The notes under the pieces were generated by a model. It did not search any database and was not told the DNA's origin. It saw only the letters and a list, made by a program, of their open reading frames with translations. From NCBI RefSeq assembly GCF_900106665.1, contig NZ_FNNA01000001.1:682001-746000 (forward strand): a stretch of 64,000 bases of DNA. Reading direction: 5' to 3'. Below are positions 40,893-49,097 of this stretch, in pieces. The DNA is from Paracoccus sanguinis. Its GTDB lineage: Bacteria; Pseudomonadota; Alphaproteobacteria; Rhodobacterales; Rhodobacteraceae. Position 1 is the first letter of the stretch; every line of letters starts with the position of its first letter. The position numbers and the translations under genes were made by a program.

Positions 40893-41660
40893 ATGCGCGG
40901 ACTGGGTGGGAAACTGGTTGTCGTAACCGGCGGCGGCGGCGGGATCGGCGCCGCGACCGCGGCGCGCTTTGCCGAGGAAGGCGCCCGGGTGCTGGTCGCC
41001 GACATCAACGAAGGCGCTGCACAGGCGGCGGTGGACCGGATCGCGGCCGCCGGCGGCACGGCGATGCCGATGATCGTCGATCTGACCGACTACGCCGCCG
41101 TCAAGGCTGCGGTCGCCGCCGCCGAGACCGCGCACGGGCCGATCGACATCCTCGTGAACAACGCGGGCTGGGACCTGTTCGTGCCCTTCCTCAAGTCCGA
41201 ACCCGATTACTGGGCGAAGCTGATCGACATCAACCTGCGCTCGGTCCTCAACATCACCCACGCGGTCCTCTCCGGCATGGCCGAGCGCAAGTCGGGCCGC
41301 GTGGTCAGCGTCGCCTCGGACGCGGCGCGGGTCGGCTCGTCGGGGGAATCGGTCTATGCCGCCTGCAAGGCCGGCGTCATCGCCTTTTCCAAGACGCTCG
41401 CGCGCGAACATGCGCGCCAGGGGATCACCTTCAACTGCGTCTGCCCCGGCGTGACCGACACGCCGATGCTCGACAGCTTCATGGAGGCCGCCGGCAACAA
41501 GGAGAAGCTGCGCGACGCCTTCACCCGCGCCGTCCCGCTGGGCCGACTGGGCCAACCCGACGACCTGCCGGGCGCGATCCTGTTCCTGGCCTCGGACGAC
41601 GCCGCCTTCATCACCGGACAGGTGATCTCGGTGTCCGGCGGCCTGACCATGCACGGCTGA
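40893..41660 (+). CDS. badH: 2-hydroxycyclohexanecarboxyl-CoA dehydrogenase
   Basis: A 255-residue short-chain dehydrogenase closely matching BadH. It has the NAD motif TGGGGGIGAATAARF, NNAGWDLFVPFLKSEP, the catalytic Ser with Tyr-x-x-x-Lys in SVYAACKAGVIAFSKTLARE, and the end FITGQVISVSGGLTMHG. It oxidises 2-hydroxy- to 2-ketocyclohexanecarboxyl-CoA. ATG 40893 follows GGGGAGGA by 4 bp; the frame extends upstream but without a ribosome site. First gene of the badHI-aliBA unit. Confidence 0.88.
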   Translation: MRGLGGKLVVVTGGGGGIGAATAARFAEEGARVLVADINEGAAQAAVDRIAAAGGTAMPMIVDLTDYAAVKAAVAAAETAHGPIDILVNNAGWDLFVPFLKSEPDYWAKLIDINLRSVLNITHAVLSGMAERKSGRVVSVASDAARVGSSGESVYAACKAGVIAFSKTLAREHARQGITFNCVCPGVTDTPMLDSFMEAAGNKEKLRDAFTRAVPLGRLGQPDDLPGAILFLASDDAAFITGQVISVSGGLTMHG

Positions 41661-41675
41661 GGAGGGCCGCGAGCC

Positions 41676-42473
41676 ATGACCGACATGACCTATGAGGACA
41701 TCCTGTTCGAGACCCGGGACGGCGTCGCCACCATCACGCTGAACCGTCCCGACAAGATGAACGCCTTTCGCGGCCAGACCGTCGAAGAGCTGATCCACGC
41801 CTTCAACCGCGCCGGCTGGGACCGCGACATCGGCGTGATCGTCCTGACCGGCGCAGGCGACCGGGCCTTCTGCACCGGCGGCGACCAGTCGGCCCACGAC
41901 GGGCAGTACGACGGCCGCGGCACCATCGGCCTGCCGATGGAGGAACTGCACTCGGTCATCCGCGACGTGCCGAAGCCGGTCATCGCCAAGGTCCGCGGCT
42001 ATGCGATCGGCGGCGGCAACGTGCTCTGCACCATCTGCGACCTGACGGTGGCGGCCGAAAGCGCCCAGTTCGGTCAGGTCGGCCCCAAGGTCGGCTCGGT
42101 CGATCCGGGCTTCGGCACCGCCTTCCTCGCCCGCGTCGTGGGCGAGAAGAAGGCGCGCGAGATCTGGTATCTCAACCGCCGCTACAAGGCGCGCGAGGCG
42201 CTCGACATGGGGCTGGTGAACGCGGTGGTGCCCGACGACCAGCTCGATGCCGAGGTGGACCGATGGTGCGCCGAGATCATGGAGAAATCGCCCACCGCCA
42301 TCGCCATCGCCAAGCGCTCGTTCAACATGGACACCGAGCATCAGCGCGGCATCGCGGGCATGGGGATGTATGCGCTGTCGCTCTATTACGACACCGACGA
42401 ATCCAAGGAGGGCGGGATTGCCTTCAAGGAAAAGCGCAAGCCCGATTTCCGCAGATACGCGCGCAAGCGCTGA
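41676..42473 (+). CDS. badI: 2-ketocyclohexanecarboxyl-CoA hydrolase (ring cleavage)
   Basis: A 265-residue crotonase-fold enzyme. The N-terminus YEDILFETRDGVATITLNRP, the oxyanion region TGGDQSAHDGQYDGRGTIGL and VRGYAIGGGNVLCTICDLTV match BadI, which hydrolytically opens the six-membered ring to give pimeloyl-CoA. BadI belongs to the MenB-like branch, and the QSAHDGQY signature separates it from ordinary hydratases. It follows badH by 15 bp with a GGAGGG ribosome site. A second Met at codon 4 is possible as start. Confidence 0.9.
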   Translation: MTDMTYEDILFETRDGVATITLNRPDKMNAFRGQTVEELIHAFNRAGWDRDIGVIVLTGAGDRAFCTGGDQSAHDGQYDGRGTIGLPMEELHSVIRDVPKPVIAKVRGYAIGGGNVLCTICDLTVAAESAQFGQVGPKVGSVDPGFGTAFLARVVGEKKAREIWYLNRRYKAREALDMGLVNAVVPDDQLDAEVDRWCAEIMEKSPTAIAIAKRSFNMDTEHQRGIAGMGMYALSLYYDTDESKEGGIAFKEKRKPDFRRYARKR

Positions 42474-42554
42474 CCGCCGGATCGGGCCACCGGGAGGGGT
42501 GGCCCGGGTCCACGGCGGCAAGGGGCACGGCACGTCGGAGGAGGACGCGCAGCG

Positions 42555-43715
42555 ATGGCACGAACGGTTTTCGACACCGAGGAACTCGACCAGATCCGCG
42601 ACCTTGCGCGACGCTTCGCGCAGGACCGCGTGGCGCCGGGCTATCTCGCGCGCGAGAAGGCGGGGCGGATGGACATGGCGCTGGTGCGCGAGATGGGCCA
42701 GCTCGGCCTGATCGCGCCCGAGCTGCCCGAGGCGTTCGGCGGCATGGGCGCCGGCACGCTATACGCCGGCGCCATCGTCGAGGAGATCGCCCGCGCCGAT
42801 TTCACCTTTGCCTATGTGCCGCTGCTCGCCTCGCTGAACGGGCAGATCCTCGCGGCCTTCGCGCGCCCCGAGATCGCCCGCGACTGGCTGACCCGCCTGA
42901 CCGCGGGCAAGATCATGCTGGCGATCGCCCTGACGGAGCCCAAGGGCGGATCGGACGCGGCGAACCTCGGCCTGCGGATGGAGCGTGACGGCGCCCATTA
43001 CATCCTGAACGGCGAAAAGACCTCGATCTCGGCCAACCAGATCGCCGCCGGCACCGTGGTCTTTGCGCGCACCGGGCGGCCCGAGGACGGCGCGCGCGGC
43101 GTCTCGGCCATCCTCGTGCCGATGGACCTGCCGGGGATCACCACCTCGAAGTTCGACAACATGGGCCAGAACCAGGTCGGCCACGGCTCGATCTGGTTCG
43201 ACAACGTGCGCGTCCCGGCCGAGAACCTTTTGGGCGACGAGGGGCGCGGCTTTGCCCAGGTGATGCAGGGCTTCGACTTCTCGCGCTCGCTGATCGGCCT
43301 GCAATGCCTTGGGACGGCGCAGCAGTCGCTGGACGAGACCTGGGCCTACATCGGCGAGCGGCGGGCCTTCGGCAAGCCGCTCGGCGCCTTTCAGGGGGTC
43401 AGCCACCAGCTGGCCGATTTCGAGACGCGGCTGGCGGCGGCGCGGCTCTTGTCGATGAACGCGCTGTGGCTCAAGGACAACGGCCTGCCCCACACCGCCG
43501 ACGCGGCGATGACGAAATGGTGGCCGCCGCTGCTGGCCTATGAGGCGATCCACGCCTGCATCCTGATCCACGGCCACGCCGGCTATGCGGGCGACCTGCC
43601 CTTCGCGCAGCGGCTCAAGGACGTGCTGGGCCTGCAGATCGGGGACGGGACCGCGCACATCATGAAGAACATCATCGCCCGCGAGCGTGCCGGGCGGGAC
43701 GCGGTCACGGGCTGA
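42555..43715 (+). CDS. aliB: Cyclohexanecarboxyl-CoA dehydrogenase
   Basis: A 386-residue FAD acyl-CoA dehydrogenase with AIALTEPKGGSDAANLGLRM, YILNGEKTSISANQIAAGTV and the C-terminal region HACILIHGHAGYAGDLPFAQ. In this cluster it should convert cyclohexanecarboxyl-CoA to cyclohex-1-ene-1-carboxyl-CoA, as AliB. It uses electron transfer flavoprotein as acceptor. Start follows GGAGGAGGA. It is 81 bp after badI and 37 bp before aliA. Confidence 0.87.
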   Translation: MARTVFDTEELDQIRDLARRFAQDRVAPGYLAREKAGRMDMALVREMGQLGLIAPELPEAFGGMGAGTLYAGAIVEEIARADFTFAYVPLLASLNGQILAAFARPEIARDWLTRLTAGKIMLAIALTEPKGGSDAANLGLRMERDGAHYILNGEKTSISANQIAAGTVVFARTGRPEDGARGVSAILVPMDLPGITTSKFDNMGQNQVGHGSIWFDNVRVPAENLLGDEGRGFAQVMQGFDFSRSLIGLQCLGTAQQSLDETWAYIGERRAFGKPLGAFQGVSHQLADFETRLAAARLLSMNALWLKDNGLPHTADAAMTKWWPPLLAYEAIHACILIHGHAGYAGDLPFAQRLKDVLGLQIGDGTAHIMKNIIARERAGRDAVTG

Positions 43716-43752
43716 GGACCCGCGGCCCAACCTTGGGGGAGGAGAGAGACTG

Positions 43753-45405
43753 ATGGACTTCGACGCGATCCTGATCGAGCCGCGGCGCGAGGCGATGACC
43801 CGCGCCGGTTTCTGGCCCGACAAGACGGTGAACGACTATTTCGCCGCGGCGCTCGCGGCGGGGCCGGACCGGCTGGCGGTCAGCTCGATCACCGGGGCCG
43901 AGGGACTGCGCCACGACCTGACCTGGGCCGAGCTGGACCGCGCCGCCAACCGCGCCGCGGTCGGGCTGACCCGGCTGGGGATCGGCCGGAACGACGTGGT
44001 GACCTGCCAGCTTCCCAACAGCTGGCAGTTCGTGGCCACCTATCTCGGCTGCGCGCGGATCGGGGCGGTCTTCAATCCGGTCATGCCGATCTTCCGCGAG
44101 CACGAGCTGCTGTTCATGCTGCGTCACGGCGAATCCCGCGTCTTCATCGTCCCTTCGGTCTTCCGCGGCTTCGATCACGCGGCCATGGCCGAAGGGATGC
44201 GCGGACAGCTGCCGCAGCTCGAGCATGTCGTCGTGAACGGTGCGGCGGGCGACAACGGCTTCGATGCGCTGCTGGCCAACCCCGCCTTCGACTCCGATCC
44301 CGATCTGGACCGGATCGTGACGGCCAACCGCCCCGGTCCCAACGACGTGAACCAGCTGATCTACACCAGCGGCACCACGGGCGAGCCCAAGGGGGTGATG
44401 CACACCTCGAACACGATGTATTCCAACATCATCGCCTATGCCGACCGGCTGGGGCTCGGGTCCGATGACGTGATCGCCATGGCCTCGCCGATGGCCCACC
44501 AGACCGGCTTCATGTACGGGCTTCTGATGCCGATCTACCTCAAGGCGCGGTCGATCCTGTTCGACACCTGGGACCGGCGGCTCAAGGCGCAGATGGTCGA
44601 GGGCGACCGGATCACCTTCACCATGGCCTCGACGCCGTTCCTCATGGACCTCACGCAGGCGGTCGAGGATCACCGCTTCGACAGCTCGTCGCTGCGCACC
44701 TTCCTCTGCGCGGGCGCCGCGATCCCCGGCCCGGTGGTCGAGCGGGCGCGCAATATCATGACCGGCACCAAGGTCATCTCGGCCTGGGGGATGACCGAGA
44801 ACGGCGCGGTCACGCTGGTCGATCCGGCCGACGACGACGAGCGCTCGGTCAACACCGACGGCCGCCCGCTGCCCGGCGTCGAGCTGCAGATCCGCGACGA
44901 CGCGGGCAACGTCTGCCTGACGGGCACGGCGGGAGAACTGTTCGTGCGCGCCTGTTCGAACTTCGGCGGCTATCTGAAGCGGCCCGAGTGGAACGGCACC
45001 GACGCCGACGGGTGGTTCGACACCGGCGACGTCGCGCGGATGGACGAGCGCGGCTACATCCGCATCGCCGGGCGGTCCAAGGACATCATCATCCGCGGGG
45101 CCGAGAACATCCCGGTGTTCGAGGTCGAATCGATCCTCTTCAAGCACCCGGCCGTCCATCAGGTCGCCATCGTCGCCTATCCCGACGAGCGGCTGGGCGA
45201 ACGCGCCTGCGCCTTCGTCACCCTGAAGCCCGGCGCCAGCTTCGACATGGAAGAGATGAAACGCCACCTCGGCGCGCACAAGCTTGCGGTGCAGTACTGG
45301 CCCGAACGGCTCGAGATCCGCGAGGCGTTGCCGGCCACGGCCTCGGGCAAGATCCAGAAGTTCGCGCTCAGGAAGATGTTGCGGGACGAGATGGGGCTGG
45401 CGTGA
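43753..45405 (+). CDS. aliA: Cyclohexanecarboxylate-CoA ligase
   Basis: A 550-residue acyl-CoA synthetase. It has the P-loop YTSGTTGEPKGVMH, the ASAWGMTENGAVTL motif region (ISAWGMTENGAV), DGWFDTGDVARMDERGYIRI and the catalytic Lys in ATASGKIQKFALRKML. Within this operon it most likely activates cyclohexanecarboxylate to its CoA ester with ATP. ATG 43753 is preceded by GGAGGAGAG; the frame is open upstream into aliB. Its stop overlaps the next start (GTGA). Confidence 0.85.
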   Translation: MDFDAILIEPRREAMTRAGFWPDKTVNDYFAAALAAGPDRLAVSSITGAEGLRHDLTWAELDRAANRAAVGLTRLGIGRNDVVTCQLPNSWQFVATYLGCARIGAVFNPVMPIFREHELLFMLRHGESRVFIVPSVFRGFDHAAMAEGMRGQLPQLEHVVVNGAAGDNGFDALLANPAFDSDPDLDRIVTANRPGPNDVNQLIYTSGTTGEPKGVMHTSNTMYSNIIAYADRLGLGSDDVIAMASPMAHQTGFMYGLLMPIYLKARSILFDTWDRRLKAQMVEGDRITFTMASTPFLMDLTQAVEDHRFDSSSLRTFLCAGAAIPGPVVERARNIMTGTKVISAWGMTENGAVTLVDPADDDERSVNTDGRPLPGVELQIRDDAGNVCLTGTAGELFVRACSNFGGYLKRPEWNGTDADGWFDTGDVARMDERGYIRIAGRSKDIIIRGAENIPVFEVESILFKHPAVHQVAIVAYPDERLGERACAFVTLKPGASFDMEEMKRHLGAHKLAVQYWPERLEIREALPATASGKIQKFALRKMLRDEMGLA

Positions 45406-46169
45406 CCGCGCCGCTGTCCGGGCGGATCGCGGCGGTCACCGGGGCCGGCGGCCCGATGGGCCGGGCGGTGGTCGCGCGGCTGGTCGAGGACGGGGTGGCG
45501 GGGCTGGCCCTCACCGACATCTCGGGCGGCCGGCTGGCCGAGGCGCAGGCGTGGCTGGCCGGCGCCGCCCCTGCCCTGCCCGTCGCCTGCCTGCGCGCCG
45601 ACGTGACCCGCACCGACGAGGCCGCGGCCTTTGCCGAAGCAGCGCTCGCGGAACTGGGGCGGGTCGACATCCTCGTGAACCTTGTCGGCGGGCTGCGCTC
45701 GGACCGGCTTTACACGCCCTTCCTCGAGATGACCGAGGACCAGTTCCGCGCCACCTTCGAGCTGAACCTGATGGGCGGGTTCCACCTCGTCCGCGCCTTT
45801 GCTCCGGGGATGCTCGCCCGCGGCTGGGGGCGGATCGTCAACGTCGCCAGCATCGTGCTGGGGGGCGAAGCCGGGCAGGCCGACTACGCCGCCGCCAAGG
45901 CGGCCGTCGCCTCGCTCACCCGCAGCCTTGCGGCCGAGTTCGCGCCCGCCGTCACGGTGAACTGCGTGGCGCCGGGGCTGACCCGCACCTCGGTCACGCG
46001 CAACATCCCCGCGGCCGACGCCGCGCGCCTGGTCGCCGCGGCGATGAACCCGCGCATGGCCGAGCCGTCCGAGACCGCGGCCGCGATCGCCTCGTTCCTG
46101 CGCGAGGACGCTGGGTTCCTGACCGGCGAGATGCTGGCGGTGTCGGGCGGAATCCGCCCGCACCTCTAG
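45402..46169 (+). CDS. Short-chain dehydrogenase/reductase of the ali operon
   Basis: A 255-residue FabG-type SDR with TGAGGPMGRAVVARLV, the NxxG variant VNLVGGLRSDRLY, a Ser in ASIVLGGEAGQ and Tyr-x-x-x-Lys in DYAAAKAAVASLTRSL. It uses GTG 45402, overlapping aliA by 4 bp, so it is coupled to the ligase. It is clearly different from BadH and no step of the known pathway needs it; it might process a substituted or unsaturated ring acid. It converges with badK, only 9 bp apart. Confidence 0.75.
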   Translation: MTAPLSGRIAAVTGAGGPMGRAVVARLVEDGVAGLALTDISGGRLAEAQAWLAGAAPALPVACLRADVTRTDEAAAFAEAALAELGRVDILVNLVGGLRSDRLYTPFLEMTEDQFRATFELNLMGGFHLVRAFAPGMLARGWGRIVNVASIVLGGEAGQADYAAAKAAVASLTRSLAAEFAPAVTVNCVAPGLTRTSVTRNIPAADAARLVAAAMNPRMAEPSETAAAIASFLREDAGFLTGEMLAVSGGIRPHL

Positions 46170-46178
46170 CGCCGCAGC

Positions 46179-46955
46179 TCAGCGGTTCTGGAAGCGCGGC
46201 GGCCGCTTCTCGGCAAAGGCCGTCATCCCCTCGCGCCGATCCTCGAGCGCGAAGGTCGAATAGAGCAGCCGCCGCTCCAGGTGGATGCCCTCGGCCAGAT
46301 GCGTCTCATGGGCCTTGTTCACGGCCTCCTTGGCGATCATCAGCACCGGCCGAGAGGCCTCGCCCATCCCGGCGGCGAGCGCGATGGCGGTGGCCAGATG
46401 CTCGCCGTCCGGCACCACGCGGCTGACCAGCCCCGCGGCCAGCGCCTTGGCCGCGGTGAGCCGCCGGCCGGTCAGGATCATGTCCATCGCCAGCGCCTTG
46501 CCGCCCGCGCGGGTCAGCCGCTGCGTCCCGCCCGCGCCGGGAATGATACCGATCCGCGCCTCGGGCAGGGAAAAACGGGCGCACTCGGCCGCGATGATGA
46601 TGTCGCACATCAGCGCCAGCTCGAACCCGCCGCCGACGGCATGGCCCGACACCGCCGCGAGGGTCGGCTTGCGGCAGCGGGCCACATTCTCCCACGTCGC
46701 GGTGATGAACTCTTCGTCGAAGACCTCGGCGAAGCTCTTGTCCGCGATTTCCTTGATGTCCGCGCCGGCGGCGAAGGCGCGGTCCGAGCCGGTCAGCACG
46801 ATCGCGTCGATCCCCCCGTCGCGTTCGAACGCGGCGAGCGCGTCAGCGAGTTCGGTCGTCATCTCGAGGTTCAACGCGTTCAGCGCCTCCGGGCGGTTCA
46901 GCGTGACGATGCCGACCCCGCCCTCGCGGCGCACGAGGATGCTGCGGTAGCTCAT
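46179..46955 (-). CDS. badK: Cyclohex-1-ene-1-carboxyl-CoA hydratase-like enoyl-CoA hydratase
   Basis: A 258-residue crotonase with both catalytic Glu-type regions (AGADIKEIADKSFAEVFDEE; SLPEARIGIIPGAGGTQRLT) and the oxyanion loop AVSGHAVGGGFELALMCDII. By sequence alone it is a general enoyl-CoA hydratase; by context it fills the BadK step, hydrating cyclohex-1-ene-1-carboxyl-CoA. It overlaps the dehydrogenase gene upstream by ATGA and so belongs to the unit starting at the second BadR-type operator. Confidence 0.8.
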   Translation of the reverse strand: MSYRSILVRREGGVGIVTLNRPEALNALNLEMTTELADALAAFERDGGIDAIVLTGSDRAFAAGADIKEIADKSFAEVFDEEFITATWENVARCRKPTLAAVSGHAVGGGFELALMCDIIIAAECARFSLPEARIGIIPGAGGTQRLTRAGGKALAMDMILTGRRLTAAKALAAGLVSRVVPDGEHLATAIALAAGMGEASRPVLMIAKEAVNKAHETHLAEGIHLERRLLYSTFALEDRREGMTAFAEKRPPRFQNR

Positions 46956-48010
46956 GGTGCGGTGGCCTCCGGTTCGGCGCCCCTCGGTTCAGCAATGGCA
47001 ATGACGATCTTGCCCAGCCGCTCGGCCGCCTCGAGCCGGGCGAAGGCCGCAGGCACCTCGGCCAGCGGAAACGCGCTGTCGATGGGCGGACGGAAGGCGC
47101 CACTTTCGAAGGCGGCGAGCAGGCGGCGGAACTCCTCGAGGCTGCCCATGGTCGAGCCGTGCACCGACAGCTGGCGCACGAACAGCCGCTGGATGTCGGC
47201 CGAGGGATGCGCCCCGGTGGTCGCGCCGCAAGTCATCAGCCGCCCGCCACGGGCCAGCACTCGCAGCGACTGCGCCCAGCTTGCCGCGCCGACGTTGTCG
47301 ATGACCATGTCGGCGCCTGCGCCGCCGGTCAGCGCCAGCACCTGCGCGACCATCTCGGGGTCACGATAGTCCACCGCGGCGACGCCCTCGGCCTCGAAAT
47401 GCGCGAGCTTCCCGGCCCCGTTGGTCGAGACGATCACCCGCGCCCCGGCCATCCGCGCAAGCTGAAGCGCCGCGTGGGCGACACCGCCCCCGGCGCCCTG
47501 GATGAACACCACCTGCCCCGGCCCGGCCGGCACGCGGCCCAGCACCATCCGCCACGCGGTGAGATAGGCGACCCCCAGCGTCGCCGCCGCGTGCAGGTCG
47601 GCAGCGGGCGACAGCGGCAGCAGCGCCCGTTCCGGCACCGCCATCACCTCGGTGAAGGTGCCGTCGATATGCTCGCCGAAGATCCGCGCCCGAAGGCAGA
47701 GCGGCTGGTCGCCGGCCAGACAATGCCGGCAGCGACCGCAGAAGTCGTACGGGTAGAGGATCACCCGGTCGCCCGCCCGAAAGGCCGAGCCGGGACCAGT
47801 CTCGAGCACCTCTCCCACCCCGTCGACGCCCATCACCAGCGGCAGGTCGTGGGTGATCCCCTGGCCCGAGTCGCGCATGTACAGGTCGACACGGTTCACC
47901 GAGGCGGCGAGCATCCGCACCAGCACGCCGTCGGCGGGACGTTCTGGCACGGCCCGCTCGGTCAGGCGCGGCCCATGGGTTCCCCGTTCATGCAGGACAA
48001 TGGCGCGCAT
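46952..48010 (-). CDS. Zinc-type medium-chain dehydrogenase/quinone reductase
   Basis: A 352-residue MDR protein. The structural zinc Cys set is visible in CGRCRHCLAGDQPLC (residues about 94-108), the catalytic region in GVDGVGEVLETGPGSAFRAG, and the NAD(P) fold in VFIQGAGGGVAHAALQLARM. The substrate is not clear; it may act on alicyclic acid-derived alcohols, ketones or enoyl compounds. It is the first gene of the minus-strand unit with badK, under the operator at 48089-48102. Confidence 0.78.
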   Translation of the reverse strand: MRAIVLHERGTHGPRLTERAVPERPADGVLVRMLAASVNRVDLYMRDSGQGITHDLPLVMGVDGVGEVLETGPGSAFRAGDRVILYPYDFCGRCRHCLAGDQPLCLRARIFGEHIDGTFTEVMAVPERALLPLSPAADLHAAATLGVAYLTAWRMVLGRVPAGPGQVVFIQGAGGGVAHAALQLARMAGARVIVSTNGAGKLAHFEAEGVAAVDYRDPEMVAQVLALTGGAGADMVIDNVGAASWAQSLRVLARGGRLMTCGATTGAHPSADIQRLFVRQLSVHGSTMGSLEEFRRLLAAFESGAFRPPIDSAFPLAEVPAAFARLEAAERLGKIVIAIAEPRGAEPEATAP

Positions 48011-48088
48011 GGGCTGTTCCGTCCGCTGAAAACTGCCGGTCCGTGCCGGTCTTCGTCGCGCAAAGGATGCCGCCGCACCGGAAACTAT

Positions 48089-48102
48089 GTCAACCTGTTT
48101 AC
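48089..48102 (-). promoter_or_regulatory. Second putative BadR operator with TTGACA -35
   Basis: On the minus strand GTAAACAGGTTGAC continues as TTGACATAG. It differs from the copy at 40758 by one base in 14, and again the TTGACA -35 box overlaps its right arm. It precedes the dehydrogenase-badK unit by 79 bp. Confidence 0.68.
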
Positions 48103-48119
48103 TGAAATCTCGCCCTCGC

Positions 48120-48989
48120 TCATGCGGCCCTTAGCCCCAGGATCGCGCGGGCCTGCTGCCAGCTTGCCACCGGGCGCTCGTAGCGCTCGCACAACTCCGC
48201 CGCCCGCCGCACCAGCGCCGCGTTCGACGGCGCGAGGCGCTCGCGGTCCAGCCGCACGTTGTCCTCGAGCCCCGTCCGCGCGTGCCCGCCCGAGGAGATC
48301 GCCCACTCGTTCAGCACGATCTGCGCCGGCCCGATCCCCGCCGCGCACCATGGCGCATCGGCCCCGAACAGCCGTTGCACGGTGCGGATGTAATAGTCGA
48401 ACACGTCCCGGTCGGCGGGCATCGCGTTCTTCACACCCATCACGAACTGGACGTAGGGCGTGCCCTCAAGCCGCCCGTCATCCGCCATCTTCTTCGCTTG
48501 AAGGATGTGCGAGAGGTCGAACGCCTCGATCTCGGGCTTGACGCCGTAGGTCCGCATCTCGGCCGCGAGCCAGTCCACGAGGTCGGGCGGGTTCTCATAG
48601 ACCCGGGTCGGAAAGTTGTTCGACCCGACCGAGAGGCTCGCCATGTCCGGCGAAAGCGGCAGCATCCCGCCCCGCGCCTGTCCCGCGCCCGAGCGGCCAC
48701 CGGTCGAAAGCTGGACGATCATGCCGGGGCAATGCGTCTCGATCCCCTCCTTGAGGCGGGCGAAGCGCTCGGGGTCGCTCGTCGGTTTCCCCTCGTCGTC
48801 ACGGACGTGGCAATGGGCGATGGTGGCGCCGGCCTCGAAGGCTTCCTGCGTCGATTCCACCTGCTCGGCGATGGTGATCGGCACCGCCGGGTTATTTTCC
48901 TTCGTCGGCAGCGAGCCGGTGATCGCCACGCACAGGATGCAGGGCTTGCCGGCGTGGGGGTTCGCGGCGGCGGGTGCGGGGTTGGGCAT
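48120..48989 (-). CDS. Beta-keto acid cleavage enzyme (BKACE, DUF849)
   Basis: A 289-residue TIM-barrel BKACE family protein. It has CILCVAITGSLPTKENNPAV, the metal site HCHVRDDEGKPTSDPERF and QLSTGGRSGAGQARGGML, then GPAQIVLNEWAISSGGHART with VRLDRERLAPSNAALVRRAA. BKACEs use acetyl-CoA to cleave beta-keto acids to acetoacetate and a new CoA ester. Its partner could be beta-ketoadipate-derived or another keto acid; the exact substrate is unknown. It is the last gene of the ben/cat-direction cluster, 108 bp after the transporter, separated by a strong hairpin. Confidence 0.85.
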   Translation of the reverse strand: MPNPAPAAANPHAGKPCILCVAITGSLPTKENNPAVPITIAEQVESTQEAFEAGATIAHCHVRDDEGKPTSDPERFARLKEGIETHCPGMIVQLSTGGRSGAGQARGGMLPLSPDMASLSVGSNNFPTRVYENPPDLVDWLAAEMRTYGVKPEIEAFDLSHILQAKKMADDGRLEGTPYVQFVMGVKNAMPADRDVFDYYIRTVQRLFGADAPWCAAGIGPAQIVLNEWAISSGGHARTGLEDNVRLDRERLAPSNAALVRRAAELCERYERPVASWQQARAILGLRAA

Positions 48990-49024
48990 GGGCGGTCTCC
49001 GGGCCGGGGTTGGGGCGGACGGGA

Positions 49025-49053
49025 CGAGGGGCCGGGACGGACCCGGCCCCTCG
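49025..49053 (-). terminator. 12-bp-stem hairpin between transporter and BKACE genes
   Basis: CGAGGGGCCGGG (49025-49036) and CCCGGCCCCTCG (49042-49053) form a perfect 12-bp stem with a 5-nt loop. No U-tract. It probably lowers read-through into the BKACE gene or protects the upstream mRNA end. Confidence 0.55.
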
Positions 49054-49097
49054 CGCGGCAGATCGGGGCGGGCGCCGGGCCGGGCCGGCGCCGCGCC

